Below, piece by piece: positions 9,455 through 21,788 of a DNA stretch of 64,000 bases. Below the pieces are notes generated by a model. That model was not told the origin of the DNA. It ran no database searches and saw only the letters and a program-made list of their open reading frames with translations. Source of the DNA: Triticum aestivum (lineage: Eukaryota > Streptophyta > Magnoliopsida > Poales > Poaceae). Location of the stretch: the NCBI RefSeq assembly GCF_018294505.1, contig NC_057796.1:271467466-271531465 (forward strand). Direction: 5' to 3'. Every line of letters begins with the position of its first letter. Positions within the stretch are counted from its first letter, which is position 1. The position numbers were made by a program, and so were the translations under genes.

Positions 9455-10724
9455 ACAGGTGCGGCAGTTGATAGTTAATCCTGAGTCTCTATGTGCTAGG
9501 ATTTTGAAGGCAAAATATTACCCAAACCAAGATATCCTTGAAACTGGCCCAAGAAGGGTTCGTCTTTCACATGGCAAAATATAGTTGCGGGTATTCAAAC
9601 TTTTAAAAGAGGTTACATCTTGTGTGTGGGAAATGGCGAGTCCATCAACATGTGGAGAGACCCATGGATTCCAACTAGCCCGAATAGGAGGAATATCTCT
9701 AATAGGGGGTTGTCCTGATTGATAGGGTGTCAGACCTAATCAATCCATAGACGGGTAAATGGGATGAGAACTTGATTCAGGACATTTTCTCTATGGTAGA
9801 TGTTACATGAATTTTAAGGATACCACTCAGCCCAAATGGGTTCGAGGACTTCGTGGCGTGGCGTGGCACTTTAATAAATCTAGAACTTTTTTTGTCAAGT
9901 CGGCATATCACGTGGAGTGGAGACACCAATTTGGAAATATTTCACAGCAGTTTCAATCTTCATCCACAGGTTCATATCCTATATGGAGTAAAATCTGGAA
10001 GCTCATCGTTCCTGGTAAAAAAAATTGTTGGAGGGCTCTTCATGCGACACTCCAGGTGAAAGCTATACTTGTAAATCACCACATAGGGGCAGATCCTTTA
10101 TGCCCCATGTGCCATAATTATCTCGATGATATTTCACATCTTCCCTTTGAGTGTTTGCCGGCTCAACACCTTTGGAAAGAACTGAAGCTTGAATAGCGGA
10201 TTATGGCATCTTTTGCTGTAGACAGATCAGGTTCAGAAATGATGGAATAATTACTTGAATCATCATCAGATCAGTATCGTGTTCTCCAAAATGTGGGGGT
10301 GGCTGAGGTGATAGCTACAGCCTGTTGATACTTGTGGTGGATCTGTCGTCAAACAACACATTCAAAAAAGGTTCTACCTGCTGCTAGTTGGATGATGTCT
10401 ACCTTGGCGTTGTGCAATGCTTACGTGAATGCTAATCAAAGGTGTACAGCGAGAGAGGTTGAGAAGTGGAAGAAACCACGTATGGATCAACTCAAACTGA
10501 ACATTGATGCTTCATACCATAGTGACTATGGGCGCAACTGCAGCAGTGACTAGGGATTCTCTTGGTAAATTTGTGGTTGTGGCTTGCTCTTTTATCCCTT
10601 ATGCGTCTCAAGCCTCTACATTGGAGGCATTGGCCATGAAGCATGGTCTGTCCTTCATTTCTTCTCTGGGTATCAACCAAATCATTGTGGAATCTAATTC
10701 TTCTGAGGTTATTGATGCTTGCAC
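9455..10724 (+). pseudogene. L1-type LINE, 5'-truncated, left part (zinc-binding RT C-terminus and RNase H start)
   Basis: It begins right after the left target-site copy (gacgtccata, 9445-9454). A first stretch reads SLCARILKAKYY, typical of the region behind plant LINE RT. A zf-RVT domain follows at 9807-10196 (FFVKSAYHVEW, WRALHATLQVKAIL, then CPMCHNYLDDISHLPFEC, with Cys-x2-Cys). RNase H starts near 10480 (LKLNIDAS) and, after one frameshift near 10530, continues with TRDSLGKFVVVA and EALAMKHGL up to SSEVIDACT. There the Angela-like element interrupts it. Together the two parts are only the last ~1.5 kb of a LINE, so it was 5'-truncated at insertion. Confidence 0.8.
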
Positions 10725-12336
10725 CGAAGGAAATATGCCCTAGAGGCAATATTAAAGTTGTTATTTATATTTCCTTATGCCATGATAAATGTTTATTATT
10801 CATGCTAGAATTGTATTAACCGGAAACTTAGTACATGTGTGAATACATAGACAAACAGATTGTCACTAGTATGCCTCTACTTGACTAGCTCGTTAATCAA
10901 AGATGGTTAAGTTTTTGACTTGACCCATCCGTTAGCTTAGCACTATGATCGTTTAGTTTATTGCTATTGCTTTCTTCATAACTTATACATGTTCCTATGA
11001 CTATGAGATTATGCAACTCCCGAATACCGGAGGAACACTTAGTGTGCTATCAAATGTCACAACATAACTGGGTGATTATAGAGATGCTCTACAGGTGTCT
11101 TCGATGGTGTTTGTTGAGTTGGCATAGATCAAGATTAGGATTTGTCACTCCGATTGTCGGAGAGGTATCTCTGGGCCCTCTCGGTAATGCACATCACTAT
11201 AAGCCTTTCAAGCAATGTGACTAATGAGTTAGTTACGGGATGATGCATTACGGAACGAGTAAAGAGACTTGCCAGTAACGAGATTGAACTAGGTATTGAG
11301 ATACCGACGATCGAATCTCGGGCAAGTAACATACCGATGACAAAGGGAACAACGTATGTTGTTATGCGGTTTGACCGATAAAGATCTTCGTAGAATATGT
11401 AGGAACCAATATGACCATCCAGGTTCCTCTATTGGTTATTGACCGGAGATGAGTCTCGGTCATGTCTACATAGTTCTCAAACCCGTAGGGTCCGCACGCT
11501 TAACGTTCGATGACGATTTGTATTATGAGTTTATGTGTTTTGATGTACCGAAGGTTGTTTGGAGTCTCGGATGTGATCACGGACATGACGAGGAGTCTCG
11601 AAATGGTCGAGACATAAAGATCTATATATTGGAAGGCTATGTTTGGACACCGGAATGGTTCCAGGTGAGTTCAGGCATTTACCGGAGTACCGGGGGGTTA
11701 CCGGACACCCCCCCCCCCCCAGGGAGTCTATGGGCCTTATTGGGCCTTAGTGGGAGAGAGGAGGAGGCGGCCAGGTAGAGGCCGCGCCTCCCCCAAGCCC
11801 AATCCGAATTGGGTGGGGGGGTCGGCCCCCCTTTCCTTCTCCCTCCCTCCTCCTTCCTTCCTCTCCAACTCCAACTAGGGAAGGGGGAATCCTACTCCCA
11901 CCGGGAATAGGACTCCCCCCTTGGGCGCGTCATCAGAGGGCCGGCCCTCCCCCTCCTCCACTCCTTTATATACGGGGGAGGGGCACCCCATAGACACACA
12001 AGTTGATTGTTTAGCTGTGTGCGGTGCCCCCCTCCAAAGATTTCCACCTCGGTCATATCATTCAGTGCTTAGGCGAAGCCCTGCGCCGGTAGCTTCATCA
12101 TCACCATCACCACGCCGTCGTGCTAACGCAACTCTCCCCGACCTCAGCTGGATCTAGAGTTGCGGGACGTCACCGAGATGAACGTGTGCAGATCGCGGAG
12201 GTGTCGTATCTTCGGTGCTAGGATCGGTCGGATCGTGAAGACGTACGACTACATCAACCGCGTTGTCATAACGCTTCCGCTTACGGTTTACGAGGGTACG
12301 TAGACAACACTCTCCCCTCTCGTTGCTATGCATCAC
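10725..12336 (+). repeat. 5' LTR of the Angela-like element, part 1
   Basis: It begins CGAAGGAAATATGCCC, with the first T of the LTR changed to C. A TATA box lies in CTTTATATACGGGGG (~11965). Compared with the 3' LTR it lacks ~63 bp after 10916. It is interrupted at 12336 by the Athila-type element and resumes at 37658. Confidence 0.9.
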
Positions 12337-12992
12337 TGATGACCCACAAGTATAGGGGATCTATCGTAGTCCTTTCGATAAGTAAGAGTGTCGAACCCAG
12401 CGAGGAGCAGAAGGAAATGACAAGCGGTTTTCAGTAAGGTATTGTCTGCAAGCACTGAAATTATCGGTAATAGATAGTTTTGTGATAAGGTAATTTGTAA
12501 CGGGTAACAAGTAATAAAAGTAAATAAGGTGCAGCAAGGTGGCCCAATCCTTTTTGTAGCAAAGGACAAGCCTGGACAAACTCTTATATAAAAGAAAGCG
12601 CTCCCGAGGACACATGGGAATTATCGTCAAGCTAGTTTTCATCATGCTCATGTGATTCACGTTCGTTACTTTGATAATTTGATATGTGGGTGGACCGGTG
12701 CTTGGGTACTTCCCTTCCTTGGACAAGCATCCCACTTATGATTAACCCCTATTTCAAGCGTCCGCAACTACAAAAGAAGTATTAAGGTAAACCTAACCAT
12801 AGCATGAAACATATGGATCCAAATCAGCACCTTACGAAGCAACGCATAAACTAGGGTTTAAGCTTCTGTCACTCTAGCAACCCATCATCTACTTATTACT
12901 TCCCAATGCCTTCCTCTAGGCCCAAATAATGGTGAAGTGTCATGTAGTCGACGTTCACATAACACCACTAGAGGAAAGACAACATACATCTC
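12337..12992 (-). repeat. 3' LTR of the Athila-type element, outer part
   Basis: TGATGACCCACAAGTATAGG onward, closely matching 36136-36790. It breaks at ATCTC (12988-12992), where the Sabrina-like element is inserted. Confidence 0.9.
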
Positions 12993-14520
12993 TCATAACC
13001 CACAAGTATAGGGGATCAATTGTAGCCTCTTTCGATAAGTAAGAGTGTCGAACCCAACGAGGAGCTAAAGGTAGAACAAATGTTCCCTCAAGTTCTATCG
13101 ACCACCGATACAACTATACGCACGCTTAACGTTCGCTTTACCTAGAACAAGTATGAAACTAGAAGTACTTTGTAGGTGTTGTGGATAGGTTTGCAAGAAT
13201 ATAAAGAGCACGTAAATAAAAACTAGGGGCTGTTTTAGGTAAAGAAGCAATAAAGTTAGTATAGCGAGTGTGGAAAAGTGGTGGTAGGAGTTGCGAAATT
13301 GTCCCTAAGCAATTGACTACTTTACTAGACCGATAGCAAGTTTTATGTGGGAGAGGCCACTGCTAGCATGTCATCCCTGACTTGGAATTCTATGCACTTA
13401 TGATTGGAACTATTAGCAAGCATCCGCAACTACTAACGTTCATTAAGGTAAAACCCAACCATAGAATTAAGATATATTGGTCCCCCTTCAATCCCGTATG
13501 CATCAATTTCTATGCTAGGTTGAAGCTTCTGTCACTCTTGCCCTCCAATACATAGTCCTATCAACATACAACTAACCCTATGGTGTGATCCACGCGCGTG
13601 CTCATATGATGGGCACCAAAGGACAACAACATAACCACAAGCAAATTAAACCAATCATAGCAATTCACCAATTACTGATAGGACAACGAAAATCTACTCA
13701 GACATCATAGGATGGCAACATATCATTGGATAATAATATGAAGCATAAAGCACCATGTTCAAGTAGAGGGTACAGCGGGTTGCGGGAGAGTGGACCGCTG
13801 TAGATAGATGGGCGAAGGTGATGAAGATGTTGGTGAAGATGACAGAGGTGTTGGTGTAGATTGCGGTGATGATGACGGCCCCGGCGGTGTTCCGGCGCCA
13901 CCGGGAGAGAGGGGAGAGGGCCCCCCTTCTTCTTCTTCCTTGACCTTCCCCCTAGATGGGAGAAGGGTTTCCCCTCTGGTCCATGGCCTCCATGGTGGCG
14001 GAGGGGCGAGAGCCCCTCCGAGATTGGATCTGTCTCTCTGTTTCCTTCTGTTTCTGCGTTCCTGATTCTGCCCTTTCACCGTTTCTTAAATTCCCGGAGA
14101 TCCGTAACTCCGATTGGGCTGAAATTTGGACACGAATTTTATCCGGATATTGGCTTTCTTGCGGCGAAAGTAGGGCACCTACCGCCTTACGGAGTGGCCA
14201 CGAGGGCCCAGGGCACGCCTGACCCCCTGGGGCGCGCCCCTCACCCTCGTGGGCCCCTCGGGCATCGTCTCGCGTTGATTCCACTTCCCAAAATTCACAT
14301 ATATTCCAAAAAAATCTCTGTCAGTTTTTATCCCGTTTGGACTTCGTTTGATATGGATTTTCTGCGAAACAAAAAACATGCAACAACCAGGAACTAGCAC
14401 TGGGCACTGGATCAATATGTTAGTCCCAAAAATAGTATAAAAATTTGCCAAAAGTATGTAAAAGTTGTAGAATATTGGCATGGAACAATCAAAAATTATA
14501 GATACGACGGAGACGTATCA
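12993..14520 (-). repeat. 3' LTR of the Sabrina-like element
   Basis: TCATAACCCACAAGTATAGG (TG changed to TC) to GGAGACGTATCA, near-identical by eye to 18817-20354. Confidence 0.92.
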
Positions 14521-14538
14521 GCATCCCCAAGCTTAATT
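14521..14538 (-). promoter_or_regulatory. Polypurine tract of the Sabrina-like element
   Basis: On the minus strand AATTAAGCTTGGGGATGC abuts the 3' LTR. Confidence 0.6.
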
Positions 14539-17500
14539 CCTGCTCGTCCTCGAGTAGGTAAATGATAAAAAAGATAATTTTTGATGTGGAATGCTACCTA
14601 GCATAATCTTGATCATGTAATCTAATCATGGCATGAATATTAAGACACGAGTGATTCAAAGCAATAGTCTATCATTTGACATTAAGACAATAATACTTCA
14701 AGCATACTAATAAAGCAATCATGTCTTTTCAAAATAACATGGCCAAAGAAAGTTATCCCTACAAAATCATATGGTCTGGCTATACTCCATCTTCACCACA
14801 CAAAATATTCAAATCATGCACAACCCCGATGACAAGCCAAGCAATTGTTTCATACTTTTGACATTCACAAACCTTTTCAACTTTCACGCAATACATGAGC
14901 GTGAGCCATGGACATAGCACTATAGGTGGAATAGAATATGATGGTGGAGGTTGTGTGGAGAAGACAAAAAGGGAGAAAGTCTCACATCGACGCGGCTAAT
15001 CAACGGGCTATGGAGATGCCCATCAATTGATGTCAATGTGAGGAGTAGGGATTGCCATGCAACGGATGCACTAGAGCTATAAGTGTATGAAAGCTCAAAC
15101 TGAAACTAAGTGGGTGTGCATCCAACTTTCTTGCTCATGAAGACCTAGGGCATTTGAGGAAGCCCATCGTTGGAATATACAAGCCAAGTTCTATAATGAA
15201 AATTCCCACTAGTATATGAAAGTGATAACTCAAGAGACTTTCTATATGAAGAACATGGTGCTACTCTGAAGCACAAGTGTGGTAAAAGGATAGTAACATT
15301 GTCCCTTCTCTCTTTTCTCTCATTTTTTTGTTTTTTTCCTTTTCTTTCTTTTTTGTAGGCTTCTTTGGCCTCTCTCTTTTTTTGGGGCTTCTTTGGCCAC
15401 TTTTATTTTGATAACCTCACATGGGACAATGTTCTAACAATTATGATCATCACACTTTTATTTACTTACAACTCAATATTACAACTTGATACTAGAACAA
15501 AGATATGACTCTATATGAATGCCTCCGGCGGTGTACCGGGATGTGCAATGATCTAGCGTAGCAATGACATCAAAAAAACGGACAAGCCATGAAAACATCA
15601 TGCTAGCTATCTTAAGATCATGCAAAGCAATATGACAGTAAATGATCAAGTCATGTATGTGATGATGATGGAAGTTGCATGGCAATATATCTCGGAATGG
15701 CTATGGAAATGCCATGATAGGTAGGTATGGTGGCTGTTTTGAGGAAGATATAAGGAGGCTTATGTGTGATAGAGCGTATCGTATCACGGGGTTTGGATGC
15801 ACCGGCGAAGTTTGCACCAACTCTCGAGGTGAGAAAGGGCAATGCACGATACCGAAGAGGCTAGCAATGATGGAAGGGTGAGAGTGTGTATAATCCATGG
15901 ACTCAACATTAGTCATAAAGAACTCACATACTTATTGCAAAAATCTATTAGTCATTGAAACAAAGTACTACGCGCATGCTCCTAGGGGGATAGATTGGTA
16001 GGAAAAGACCATCGCTCGTCCCCGACCGCCACTCATAAGGAAGACAATCAATAAATACCTCATGCTCCAACTTCGTTACATAACGGTTCACCATACGTGC
16101 ATGCTACGGGAATCACAAACTTCAACACAAGTATTTCTACAATCCACAACTACCCACTAGCATGACTCTAATATCACCATCTTTATATCGCAAAACTATT
16201 GCAAGGAATCAAACATATCATATTCAGTGATCTACAAGTTTTATGTAGGATTTTATGACTAACCATGTGAATGACCAATTCCTGTCATCTCTCTAAATAG
16301 ATATAAGTGAAGCAAGAGAGTTTAATTCTTTCTACAAAAGATATGCCCACGCTCTAACAAATATAAGTGAAGCAAAAGAGCATTCTACAAATGGCGGTTT
16401 TCTATGTGAAGAGAAACAGGCAATCCAAACTTCAAATGATATAAGTGAAGCACATGAAGCATTCTATAAAGCCATACTCAAAAGATATAAGTGAAGTGCA
16501 AAGAGCATTCTATAAATCAACCATGGACTATCTCATACCAGCATGGTGCATCAAAGAAAAGTGAAAACTAAATGCAAAAGACGCTCCAAGATTTGCACAT
16601 ATCACATGAACGAAACGAATCCGAAAACATACCGATACTTGTTGAAGAAAGATGGGATGCCTTCCGGGGCATCCCCAAGCTTAGACGCTTGAGTCTCCTT
16701 GAATATTTACTTGGGGTGCCTTGGGCATCCCCAAGCTTGAGCTCTTGCCTCTCCTCCTTCTCCTCACATCGAGACATCCTCGATCTTCGAACACTTCATC
16801 CACACAAAACTCAACAGAAAGCTCTGTAAGATCCGTTAGTATAATAAAGCAAATCACTACTCTAAGTACTGTTGCAACCAATTCATATTTTGTTTTTGCA
16901 TTGTAGCTACTGCAATATAACTTTTCCATGCCTTAATCCACTGATAGAAATCAATAGTTTCATCAAAACAAGCAAACTATGCATCAAAAACAGAATCTGT
17001 CTTAAACAGGACAGTCTGTAGTAATCTGAACATTCACCATACCTCTGGTACTCCAAAAATTCTGAAAAAATAGTAAAAATAAACAATTTGTATAGAAAGA
17101 CAGTGCAAAATGTTTCAGAACCGTTTGAAGTTCCAGTAAAAAATGTAAAATCATGCACTACAGCCAAAGTTTCTGTTTTGCACCGCACAAACCAACAAGC
17201 AATCTAAACATCCTAAAGGCAAATCTTGGCACATTATTTTTATTTTTAAACTTTATAAAAGCACACAACAAAAACAATGACTCTCTAAAACTTCCGGGTT
17301 GTCTCCCTGGCAGCGCTTTCTTTAAAGCCATTAAGCTAGGCATATAGTGCTCAAGTAATGGATCCACCCGGATCCCAAGGTATATCAAAGCCAATTTTAA
17401 TTAACAATGATTTGTAATTTAGTAGTGAGCACAAAGTAACATATATCATGCAACAACGAAGTCTAACTCTCTTCCTATGCATCGGCATGTCATACAAGAA

Positions 17501-17611
17501 CAATTCATGCACATCAAGTAAAGGCCAATACATAGCATAAGCAGTTTCTTGCAATTTTATCGTGTGGGAAACATAGAGAGGTGGAGATATAGTTCCTCTC
17601 TCATAATAATT
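14539..17611 (-). other. Sabrina-like element, non-coding interior
   Basis: No conserved coding frame. It holds T-rich tracts near 15310-15400, copies of GCATCCCCAAGCTT at 16669 and 16727 that echo the polypurine tract, and the degenerate direct repeats at 16303-16515. Confidence 0.6.
16303..16515 (+). repeat. Degenerate direct repeats, ATATAAGTGAAG unit
   Basis: Four copies of ATATAAGTGAAGC with a following AGAGCATTCTATAAA-like segment, at about 16304, 16360, 16439 and 16484; spacing 45-80 bp. Confidence 0.7.
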
Positions 17612-18546
17612 TCAAGTAGGAGCAGCAAGCACATGCATATTATATCTATCAAAATCATCATGTGTAGTAGTAAAACGCAACCCATCAATATAATCCTTAA
17701 TAAGGGAAAACTTCTCCGATATAGTGTAGTCGGGAGAATTCAATAAGATAATAGGACTATCATGCATGGGTGCAATAGAAACACTTTCATGTTTAACATA
17801 AAGAACTATAGCAAGTTCATCTCCATAAGCATAATTCATATTGGCATCTTGGCCACAAGCATAGCAAGCATCATCAAAAAGGGATATTTCAAAAGAATCA
17901 ACGGGATCATAGCAATTATCATGGCATTCATCCTTGGTAAGAACGAAGGGACATTAAACAATGTATGAGTTGGAGGGTTACTCTCATTAGAAGGTGGGCA
18001 CGGGTAGCTAATCCATTCTTCCTCCTTTTGTTCTTCGCTCTCCTCCTCATCTTTTTCATCCAATGAGCTCATACTATCATTAATTTCTTCTTCCATAGAC
18101 TCCTGCAAAATATTAGTCTCTTCTTGGACAGCGGAGACTTTCTCAATAAATTCATCAATATCATAATTGTATTTATAATTCTCATAGCAATATTTAAGGA
18201 TAGCTAAATTTTCAGGTCTATAAACTGAATCATCAAAATCTTCAAACTCTTTAAACAAAGATTCAATTTCACATGCACCCTTAAAAGCAACAAATTCTTC
18301 TATTTGTTCCACATCATAGTAATCATATATACCATTAGCATAAGAAGCCAAGGTTTTATTATCATTAAATCTGCATGAAAAGGGAAGGTGTGGAGCCTTC
18401 ATCCTAGAGCAACAAGTATAATCATATCTCAAGCATAGTTGCCGAGCATACCAATGCAACATATGAATTTGATCCCATAATAGTTTCCCTTTTTGAGTCA
18501 AGCGATAATCCCTAAAGTATTCACGTTGATCCAACGTGTCTCCCAT
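17612..18546 (-). pseudogene. Unknown ORF at the gag position of the Sabrina-like element
   Basis: ATG at 18546, about 240 nt behind the PBS. The first frame gives ~195 good residues (REYFRDYRLTQKGKLLWDQI, HMLHWYARQLCLRYDYTCC), with an acidic stretch near 160-175 (SSLDEKDEEESEEQKEEE). Near 17950 the meaningful frame shifts by one base: VLTKDECHDNCYDPVDSFE, then DDACYACGQDANMNYAYGDE, on to 17612 (NMHVLAAPT stop). The joined length would be ~310 residues. It has no zinc knuckle, protease or polymerase motif. I do not recognise it; its place suggests a gag-like or packaging role, which is inference. Confidence 0.6.
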
Positions 18547-18787
18547 TATATAATTGAATGGGTTTTCTCAGGATTATTAAAGTAGTGCATAATATCTTTC
18601 ACATAATGAGCATCGAGGGTTTTAGGAGGTTCCCCATCTCCATGAGTAGCAAGTAAACCTAATTTTTTTGGTATTTCGTGTTCCATATCCATAACTAAAG
18701 ATAGAGAACAACTTAGAACAACAAATAAAAATTACTTAGTGATAAAGCAAACAACCACACACGAGAATATTCACCCCACGCTATAAC

Positions 18788-18805
18788 TCCCCGGCAACGG
18801 CGCCA
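18788..18805 (-). promoter_or_regulatory. Primer-binding site of the Sabrina-like element
   Basis: Minus-strand TGGCGCCGTTGCCGGGGA, one base different from the site of the Athila-type element. Both probably use Asp-tRNA. Confidence 0.75.
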
Positions 18806-18816
18806 GAAAAAGGTCT

Positions 18817-20354
18817 TGATAACCCACAAGTATAGGGGATCAATTGTAGCCTCTTTCGATAAGTAAGAGTGTCGAACCCAACGAGGAGCTAAAGGTAGAA
18901 CAAATATCCCCTCAAGTTCTATCGACCACCGATACAACTCTACGCACGCTTAACGTTCGCTTTACCTAGAACAAGTATGAAACTAGAAGTACTTTGTAGG
19001 TGTTGTTGGATAGGTTTGCAAGATAATAAAGAGCACGTAAATAAAATCTAGGGGCTGTTTTAAGTAAAGAAGCAATAAAGTTAGTATAGCGAGTGTGGAA
19101 AAGTGGTGGTAGGAGTTGCGAAATTGTCCCTAAGCAATTGACTACTTTACTAGACCGATAGCAAGTTTTATGTGGGAGAGGCCACTGCTAGCATGTCATC
19201 CCTGACTTGGAATTCTATGCACTTATGATTGGAACTGTTAGCAAGCATCCGCAACTACTAACGTTCATTAAGGTAAAACCCAACCATAGCATTAAGATAT
19301 ATTGGCCCCCCTTCAATCCCGTATGCATCAATTTCTATGCTAGGTTGAAGCTTCTGTCACTCTTGCCCTCCAATGCATAGTCCTATCAACATACAACTAA
19401 CCCTATGGTGTGATCCACGCGCGCGCTCATATGATGGGCACCAAAGAACCGCAACATAACCACAAGCAAATTAAACCAATCATAGCAATTCACCAATTAC
19501 CGATAGGACAACGAAAATCTACTCAGACATCATTGGATGGCAACACATCATTGGATAATAATATGAAGCATAAATCACCATGTTCAAGTAGAGGGTATAG
19601 CGGGTTGCGGGAGAGTGGACCGCTGTAGATAGATGGGGGAAGGTGATGAAGATGTTGGTGAAGATGACAGAGGTGTTGGTGTAGATTGCGGTGATGATGA
19701 TGGCCCCGGCGGCGTACCGGCGCCTCTGGGAGAGAGGAGAGTGGGCCCCCCTTCTTCTTCTTCTTCTTCTTCCTTGACCTTCCCCCTAGATGGGAGAAGG
19801 GTTTCCCCTCTGGTCCATGGCCTCCATGGCGGCGGAGGGGCGAGAGCCCCTTCGAGATTGGATCTGTCTCTCTGTTTCCTTCTGTTTCTGCGTTCCTGAT
19901 TCTGCCCTTTCACCATTTCTTAAATTCCCAGAGATCCGTAACTCCGATTGGGCTGAAATTTGAACACGATTTTTATCCGGATATTGGCTTTCTTGCGGCG
20001 AAAGAAGGGCACCAACTGCCTTACAGAGTGGCCACGAGGGCCCAGGGCATGCCTGACCCCCTGGGGCGTGCCCCTCACCCTCGTGGGCCCCTCGGGCATC
20101 GTCTCTCGTTGATTCCACTTCCCAAAATTCACATATATTCCAAAAAAATCTCTGTCAGTTTTTATCTCGTTTGGACTCTGTTTGATATGGATTTTCTGCG
20201 AAACAAAAAACATGCAACAAACAGGAACTGGCACTGGGCACTGGATCAATATGTTAGTCCCAAAAATAGTATAAAAAGTTGCCAAAAGTATGTAAAAGTT
20301 GTAGAATATTGGCATGGAACAATCAAAAATTATAGATACGACGAAGACGTATTA
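18817..20354 (-). repeat. 5' LTR of the Sabrina-like element
   Basis: 1,538 bp from TGATAACCCACAAG to GAAGACGTATTA; the last bases TATTA differ from the TATCA of the partner LTR. Followed by ATCTC. Confidence 0.92.
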
Positions 20355-20788
20355 ATCTCATCAAAATATCGAACGAATACCAAATTCACATGACTACTTA
20401 TAGCAAGACTTCTCCCATGTCCTCAGGAACAAATGTAACTACTCACAAATCATATTCATGTTCATAATCAGAGCGGTATTAATATGCATAAAGGATCTGA
20501 GCATATGATCTTCCACCAAATAAACCAACTAGCATGAACTACAAGGAGTAATCAACACTACTAGCAACCCACAGGTACCAATCTGAGGTTTTAAGACAAA
20601 TATTGGATACAAGAGATGAACTAGGGTTTGAGAGGAGATGGTGCTGGTGAAGATGTTGATGGAGATTGACCCCCTCCCGATGAGAGGATCGATGGTGATG
20701 ATTTCCCCCTCCCGGAGGGATGTTTCCCCGGCAGAACAGCTCTGCCGGAGCCCTAGATTGGTTTCACCAGGTTCCACCTCGAGACGAC
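20355..20788 (-). repeat. 3' LTR of the Athila-type element, inner part
   Basis: It resumes with the second ATCTC copy and matches 36787-37230 of the 5' LTR, then stops at ACGAC (20784-20788), where the TAT-type element is inserted. The remaining ~425 bp of the LTR are missing from the window. Confidence 0.85.
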
Positions 20789-21257
20789 TGTCGGTGTCAA
20801 AACCGGTGGATCTCGGGTAGGGGGTCCCGAACTGTGCGTCTAAGGTCGATGGTAACATGAGACAGGGGACACAATGTTTACCCAGGTTCGGGCCCTCTCT
20901 ATGGAGGTAATACCCTACTTCCTGCTTGATCGATCTTGATGAATACGAGTATTACAAGAGTTGATCTACCACAAGATCGTAATGGCTAAAACCCTAGAAG
21001 TCTAGCCTATATGACTGTGTCCGTTTCTGGACTAAGCCCTTCGATTTATATAGACACCGGAGGGAACTAAGGTTATACAAAGTCGGTTACAGAGAAAGGA
21101 ATCTTCATATTTGGTCGCCAAGCTTGCCTTCCACGCCAAGGAGAGTCCTATCCGGACACGGGAAAAAGTCTTCGGTCTTGTATCTTCTCAGCCCATTAGT
21201 CCGGCCCATGTCCAACAGGCCGGACGCCCGAGGACCCCTTAGTCCAGGACTCCCTCA
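20789..21257 (-). repeat. 3' LTR of the TAT-type element
   Basis: 469 bp from TGTCGGTGTCAAAACCGG to CCAGGACTCCCTCA. The near-identical LTR recurs at 61862-62332. Confidence 0.9.
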
Positions 21258-21666
21258 GTAGCCCCTGAACCTGGCTTCAATGACGAGGTATCCGGCGCGC
21301 AGATTTGTCTTTGGCATTGCAGGGCGGGTTCCTCCTTCCGAACTCCAAGATAGTCTTCGGATGCAATGATCGTGTATGAACCTGTAACACACATACCACA
21401 CACAACCGCACAGAGTATAATATTCCACGAGTCCAATCCGCTGACAACTTTTTGCAATATGACATCACGTCTGCCCGGTCATTATTTCAAACCTTTTTCT
21501 TCTGCCGTTCCATGTTTCGAGATGCGGTTTCCATTGGCACGTCTTGTCAAAGCAGAGATCGTGTCCCCTTATTGCAGGATTCTCATCAATACAGGCGTGG
21601 GTAATCCAACCGCGCCGTTTACACAGCCCTTGGGAATAGGCGAGTGGGAGGCGTTCGATTTTTACT

Positions 21667-21682
21667 GCCTTTATAAGGGGAT
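21667..21682 (+). promoter_or_regulatory. TATA box of the antisense gene, copy 1
   Basis: CCTTTATAAGGGG about 110 bp before the ATG at 21789. The same arrangement is conserved in copy 2 (62765-62774), although the surrounding sequence differs. Confidence 0.6.
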
Positions 21683-21788
21683 AAGGATTACCTTTCTTCA
21701 CCCACGCCTTCTCTCCCTCTCTGTCCTTCCATTCTCGAGCTCCAGCGCCCAAGTTCTCATTTTTTCCACTCCGAGCAAGCTCCCAACC

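Larger units (their letters stand above)
12993..20354 (-). mobile_element. Sabrina-like non-autonomous Gypsy retrotransposon
   Basis: 7,362 bp flanked by ATCTC at 12988-12992 and 20355-20359. LTRs are 12993-14520 and 18817-20354. The PBS beside the right LTR shows minus orientation. The 4.3-kb interior lacks any RT, RNase H or integrase; only one ORF of unknown kind is seen. The LTR start shares TAACCCACAAGTATAGGGG with its Athila-type host element. It presumably relied on the enzymes of such a relative. Confidence 0.88.

Noticed and set aside
13698..14284. Pro/Ser-rich and His-rich frames in the LTRs (also 19584-20118)
   Set aside because: They lie in LTR leader sequence rich in GC and CTT/GAT repeats, are shared between both LTRs, and show no codon bias or domain.
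16303..16515. CRISPR-like array
   Set aside because: Four degenerate units with irregular spacing in a plant retrotransposon; no conserved repeat or spacer structure.
17836..17965. Hydrophobic, membrane-like C-terminus of the frame at 17836-18546
   Set aside because: It arises from reading the wrong frame behind a one-base shift near 17950; the neighbouring frame continues with a charged, family-like sequence to 17612.
18788..18805. tRNA gene fragment (Asp-like 3' end)
   Set aside because: Only 18 bases match; position next to an LTR identifies it as a primer-binding site. The same holds for 36107-36124 and 43048-43059.
21366..21788. Longer N-terminus (141 codons) of the antisense gene frame, copy 1
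   Set aside because: The TATA box lies inside it, the upstream part is not conserved in copy 2, and both copies share the MSG start at 21789 and 62888.
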